A DNA stretch of 64,000 bases from Nitzschia sp. DOCU1. Lineage: Eukaryota > Bacillariophyta > Bacillariophyceae > Bacillariales > Bacillariaceae. The notes under the pieces are model-generated. The model was not told where the DNA came from and did no database searches. It saw nothing but the letters and a program-made list of their open reading frames with translations. Location: assembly GCA_951394045.1 (NCBI GenBank), contig OX595989.1, positions 2,418,001 to 2,482,000 on the forward strand, given 5' to 3'. Numbering within the stretch: position 1 is the first letter of the stretch; the number at the start of each line of letters is the position of its first letter. Both the position numbers and the translations under genes were made by a program. Below are positions 61,536-64,000 of this stretch, piece after piece.

Positions 61536-63269
61536 ATGGAGTCCAAGTCGCACGAGCAACATCCCGACAACAACGCATGGGCGAGTCTTTTAGGCTTGCT
61601 TTCTCCGTCCGAGTATTTTATGACGGTTGACCACTCTGTTCTTTGGTACCGACATGTGGCATGGGCCAAGCCCAAAGGAGAAGATCTCAAAGCCTATGTT
61701 ACGCAGAGATTTTCCTCCAACATGGTGGTCCTGTCTCTGATGCTGGGGGCTCAGATTAACGTGTTTTTCAATAGTTCAGTGGAAATGACTCAAATGAGAT
61801 CTTTGATGGCGCAAGAAGCCTATGGGGATCTCAAATTCTGGATCGGATTTGTCATTGCATTGGACGCCTGTGTAACCATCATGGCGCTTGTGGCAACTTT
61901 CACTCTCTGGGGTATGATCAGTGCCATCTCAGATACCAACGCCCATGCTCTTCTCAGATCGAGCATTGGGCAGTATGTGATCAGTATGCCCCCTCGATTT
62001 GTTGTGGCGGCGTTGTATCTGTTCGTCTTCTGGTTACTCTTGGCATTTCTCGATATGACAAATGGTCCAGCTCGTATCGTTTTGGCCACAATGGTATTTT
62101 TCCTTTTCTTTCAGGTGGTTGTTCCTTTGTCTGCATTTGGGAGGTTGGTTATTCATACAGGTGCCATGTCATCGCGTCGGGTGTTGGATGAAGAATTCGA
62201 GAAGGAGCTTTTGCCAAGTGGGCTACATGCGTCTTTATTGATCCGCGCGACTGGACAACGCAACAAATATGCAAGCGTCGTTCATCAGTATCAGAAGAAG
62301 TCGAAGAAGAGCCCTTCAAGCTCCACCCGTGCACTTCAAATCAACAATATCAATGCGATTCCATACGAACGAAGCGAATCAGTCAGGTCTCGGATGCAGT
62401 CAGTTCGTTCAGAAGATGGCGAAAGGATGTCTGTGATGAGTAATACAGGCAATAGTGGTAGTGGTGATGCTGATGTAAATGGAGGAATGGGCATATTCTC
62501 GCCACATGATTCACATTCAGAGCGACTTGACTCGTCTGAAGGCCCCGATTCGCGCCAAAGTATTTTTGTAGCTTATCCTCGAGCATCCATTTTAAATTCT
62601 GTCGGCGATTCAAATGAGTTGAGGGAGGTAGTCAAACAAGCTCTCTCGGAGAGTGAACAGCGGACGAGCGATCAAGCCACTTTGGAGACTAAGATTGGTG
62701 AAGAGGATCACGGAACTCTGTCAGAGTTGCCGGTCATCAAACCTCGCCCTGGTGGCAGACATCAGAGAGAATCAATAACATTGTTGCGCCGCCCCAACAA
62801 ACGAGATTCGAATGTTTTGATCAATGAATGGGCAGAGGAGAACACAGTTCGGCATCTTTACGACGAAACTCCGGCCGCTATTTTTATCATCCCCGAAGAC
62901 GAAGCAGGTAGAAAGGCCGTAGAAGAAGGATCGAATCGCCTCCGCCCTTCCACCTTAAATCGTGCTGGGGATCTGCAATCGTTGGCGGACCTACTAAAAG
63001 AGGGCTATCTCGCGACACCAGACTCTTCCATTGGAGACCAGGAGGAGTTGTTGCGGGACCATAGCACTTGGGGTGGGATCTTTGCCACGAAAAGTGATCA
63101 ACCGGGACCCGTTGACACCGCGCTAAATGTCGAGCAAAGTACTGTTGTTATGCAGCAGAACGACATTGAGTCGGCGGGTGGCATTCACTACGGAGGTGAG
63201 AAGCAAAGTCTTCTAGGAGATGACTACAAGCGAAGCCAGAAGAGCAGTTCCTATTCAAAACAAATGTAG
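61536..63269 (+). CDS. Four-helix membrane protein with long polar tail, unknown
   Basis: The 577-residue product has four hydrophobic helices in its first 205 residues: NMVVLSLMLGAQINVFF (about 62-78), WIGFVIALDACVTIMALVAT (about 102-121), FVVAALYLFVFWLLLAF (about 154-170) and IVLATMVFFLFFQVVVPL (about 180-197). The remaining 370 residues are Ser/Arg/Glu-rich and probably disordered, ending QKSSSYSKQM. Arg and Ser clusters (SESVRSRMQSVRSEDGERMS) look like kinase targets. No signal peptide or plastid motif is seen at MESKSHEQ. I do not recognise a family; transport, scaffold and receptor roles are all possible. Confidence 0.7.
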   Translation: MESKSHEQHPDNNAWASLLGLLSPSEYFMTVDHSVLWYRHVAWAKPKGEDLKAYVTQRFSSNMVVLSLMLGAQINVFFNSSVEMTQMRSLMAQEAYGDLKFWIGFVIALDACVTIMALVATFTLWGMISAISDTNAHALLRSSIGQYVISMPPRFVVAALYLFVFWLLLAFLDMTNGPARIVLATMVFFLFFQVVVPLSAFGRLVIHTGAMSSRRVLDEEFEKELLPSGLHASLLIRATGQRNKYASVVHQYQKKSKKSPSSSTRALQINNINAIPYERSESVRSRMQSVRSEDGERMSVMSNTGNSGSGDADVNGGMGIFSPHDSHSERLDSSEGPDSRQSIFVAYPRASILNSVGDSNELREVVKQALSESEQRTSDQATLETKIGEEDHGTLSELPVIKPRPGGRHQRESITLLRRPNKRDSNVLINEWAEENTVRHLYDETPAAIFIIPEDEAGRKAVEEGSNRLRPSTLNRAGDLQSLADLLKEGYLATPDSSIGDQEELLRDHSTWGGIFATKSDQPGPVDTALNVEQSTVVMQQNDIESAGGIHYGGEKQSLLGDDYKRSQKSSSYSKQM

Positions 63270-63410
63270 ATTTCAGCCATATGTACCGGCTTAGGAGCCG
63301 ACTTCAATAAAAAGCTCTCTTTGCTCTCTTTTCCATCCATCGCAGTCTTTCTTGACACTAATTGCAAGCTCGTTGCGAACGCAACAATATATTGAGCATA
63401 CCGGGATACT

Positions 63411-63995
63411 TCAACCGTTTCTACGCTTCGTAGCTACCTCCACAATCAGAGGTGGTGTGGCTTCTTTCGTGTCCCTCGAAGGCTTGTGGAGTTGATCGGG
63501 GATTTGAAGCTCTACTATCGTACCTTGAGAAACAGCCGCACTGTTGCCATGTAACTCGTCAGCAGACTTCCAAGACCGAACCCAATCCATCAAATCGTTT
63601 TTGATAACGTCACCGAATACGGATTTCGCTTGCTGTCGTTGAGACCAGGTGAGAAAAAAGTCCAACTTCTTCCGAAGCTGACGCAATCGTAGAATGGAAT
63701 CTTTTCTGGATTCTTGATCTGCCGCCGAAGGATCTTCTTTTGTTTTTAGATACTGAATGGCAGCCTTGAGCAAATCATTTGCTTCTAATAACGCTCTCCC
63801 AACGAGTCGATGAGAGACGAGAATGAGTGCACAGTCCTCAACAAGGACTTCCCACTCAGCGTTGCATCCGTGGGGAAACACTTTGGTTGACAAAGTGGTA
63901 CATTCTGAGATAACTTGCTCCAACGACGTGTATCGAGCGTCCTTGTTCAAAACAGCAGAGTGCTGGAGAAATGTAGCGGCGGCATCAACCGCCAT
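63411..63995 (-). CDS. Helical protein of unknown function, possibly incomplete at the window edge
   Basis: A 194-codon frame starts at an ATG at 63995; the codon before it is open to the window end, so the true start may lie outside. The product is mostly helical, with LEQVISECTTLSTKVF, a long helix AALLEANDLLKAAIQYL-like segment, and LRLRQLRKKLDFFLTW. No membrane segment is seen. Its 3' end is convergent with the four-helix membrane protein, 141 bp away. I do not recognise it. Confidence 0.6.
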   Translation of the reverse strand: MAVDAAATFLQHSAVLNKDARYTSLEQVISECTTLSTKVFPHGCNAEWEVLVEDCALILVSHRLVGRALLEANDLLKAAIQYLKTKEDPSAADQESRKDSILRLRQLRKKLDFFLTWSQRQQAKSVFGDVIKNDLMDWVRSWKSADELHGNSAAVSQGTIVELQIPDQLHKPSRDTKEATPPLIVEVATKRRNG

Positions 63996-64000
63996 ATCAT

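Overview
The window reads as nuclear DNA of a diatom, probably a raphid pennate. The reasons are intron-poor genes with short GT-AG introns (65-84 nt, one of 322 nt), plastid precursors with a signal peptide and a Phe right after the predicted cleavage site (51-53 kb), a tandem HSF-type DNA-binding gene (34.8-37.7 kb), and copia and gypsy LTR retrotransposons with diatom-like proteins. I cannot name the species from the sequence.

Layout. 0-15 kb is a compact gene island: a small WY/RGLES-motif protein, a glucose-6-phosphate isomerase homologue with degraded active-site motifs, a Vti1-like SNARE, a double-SAP protein, an unrecognised ORF, WDR12/YTM1, a PPR protein and the splicing factor PRP31. 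Next, 15.2-34.1 kb is a gene trap in three layers. A UPF1/SEN1-like helicase gene is split by a Ty3/gypsy element (LTRs of 616 bp, 5-bp target duplication TATCT). The gypsy pol gene is itself split by a 10.56-kb DNA transposon with 11-bp terminal inverted repeats. That transposon carries a transposase resembling the Plavaka/KDZ-CACTA group and two spliced genes of unknown function. Then 34.8-39.2 kb holds a four-domain HSF-like gene and a second WY/RGLES protein. A full-length Ty1/copia element with one intact 2042-codon gag-pol frame lies at 39.33-47.44 kb (402-bp LTRs, target duplication ATCTC).

48.5-64 kb is again ordinary gene-dense sequence: a glutathione S-transferase-like protein, a small one-helix membrane protein, a plastid triosephosphate isomerase, a plastid-targeted membrane protein, Integrator subunit 7, a type II membrane sulfotransferase, a nucleostemin-type GTPase, a four-helix membrane protein of unknown role, and the edge of another gene.

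Shared themes. WDR12 and the nucleostemin-type GTPase both serve 60S ribosome assembly. PRP31, INTS7 and the SAP protein concern RNA or chromatin. TPI and the isomerase-like protein belong to sugar-phosphate metabolism by descent. Many neighbours are divergent pairs sharing 0.3-0.75 kb upstream regions. The strongest candidate for something undescribed is the 10.56-kb nested transposon and its two cargo proteins.
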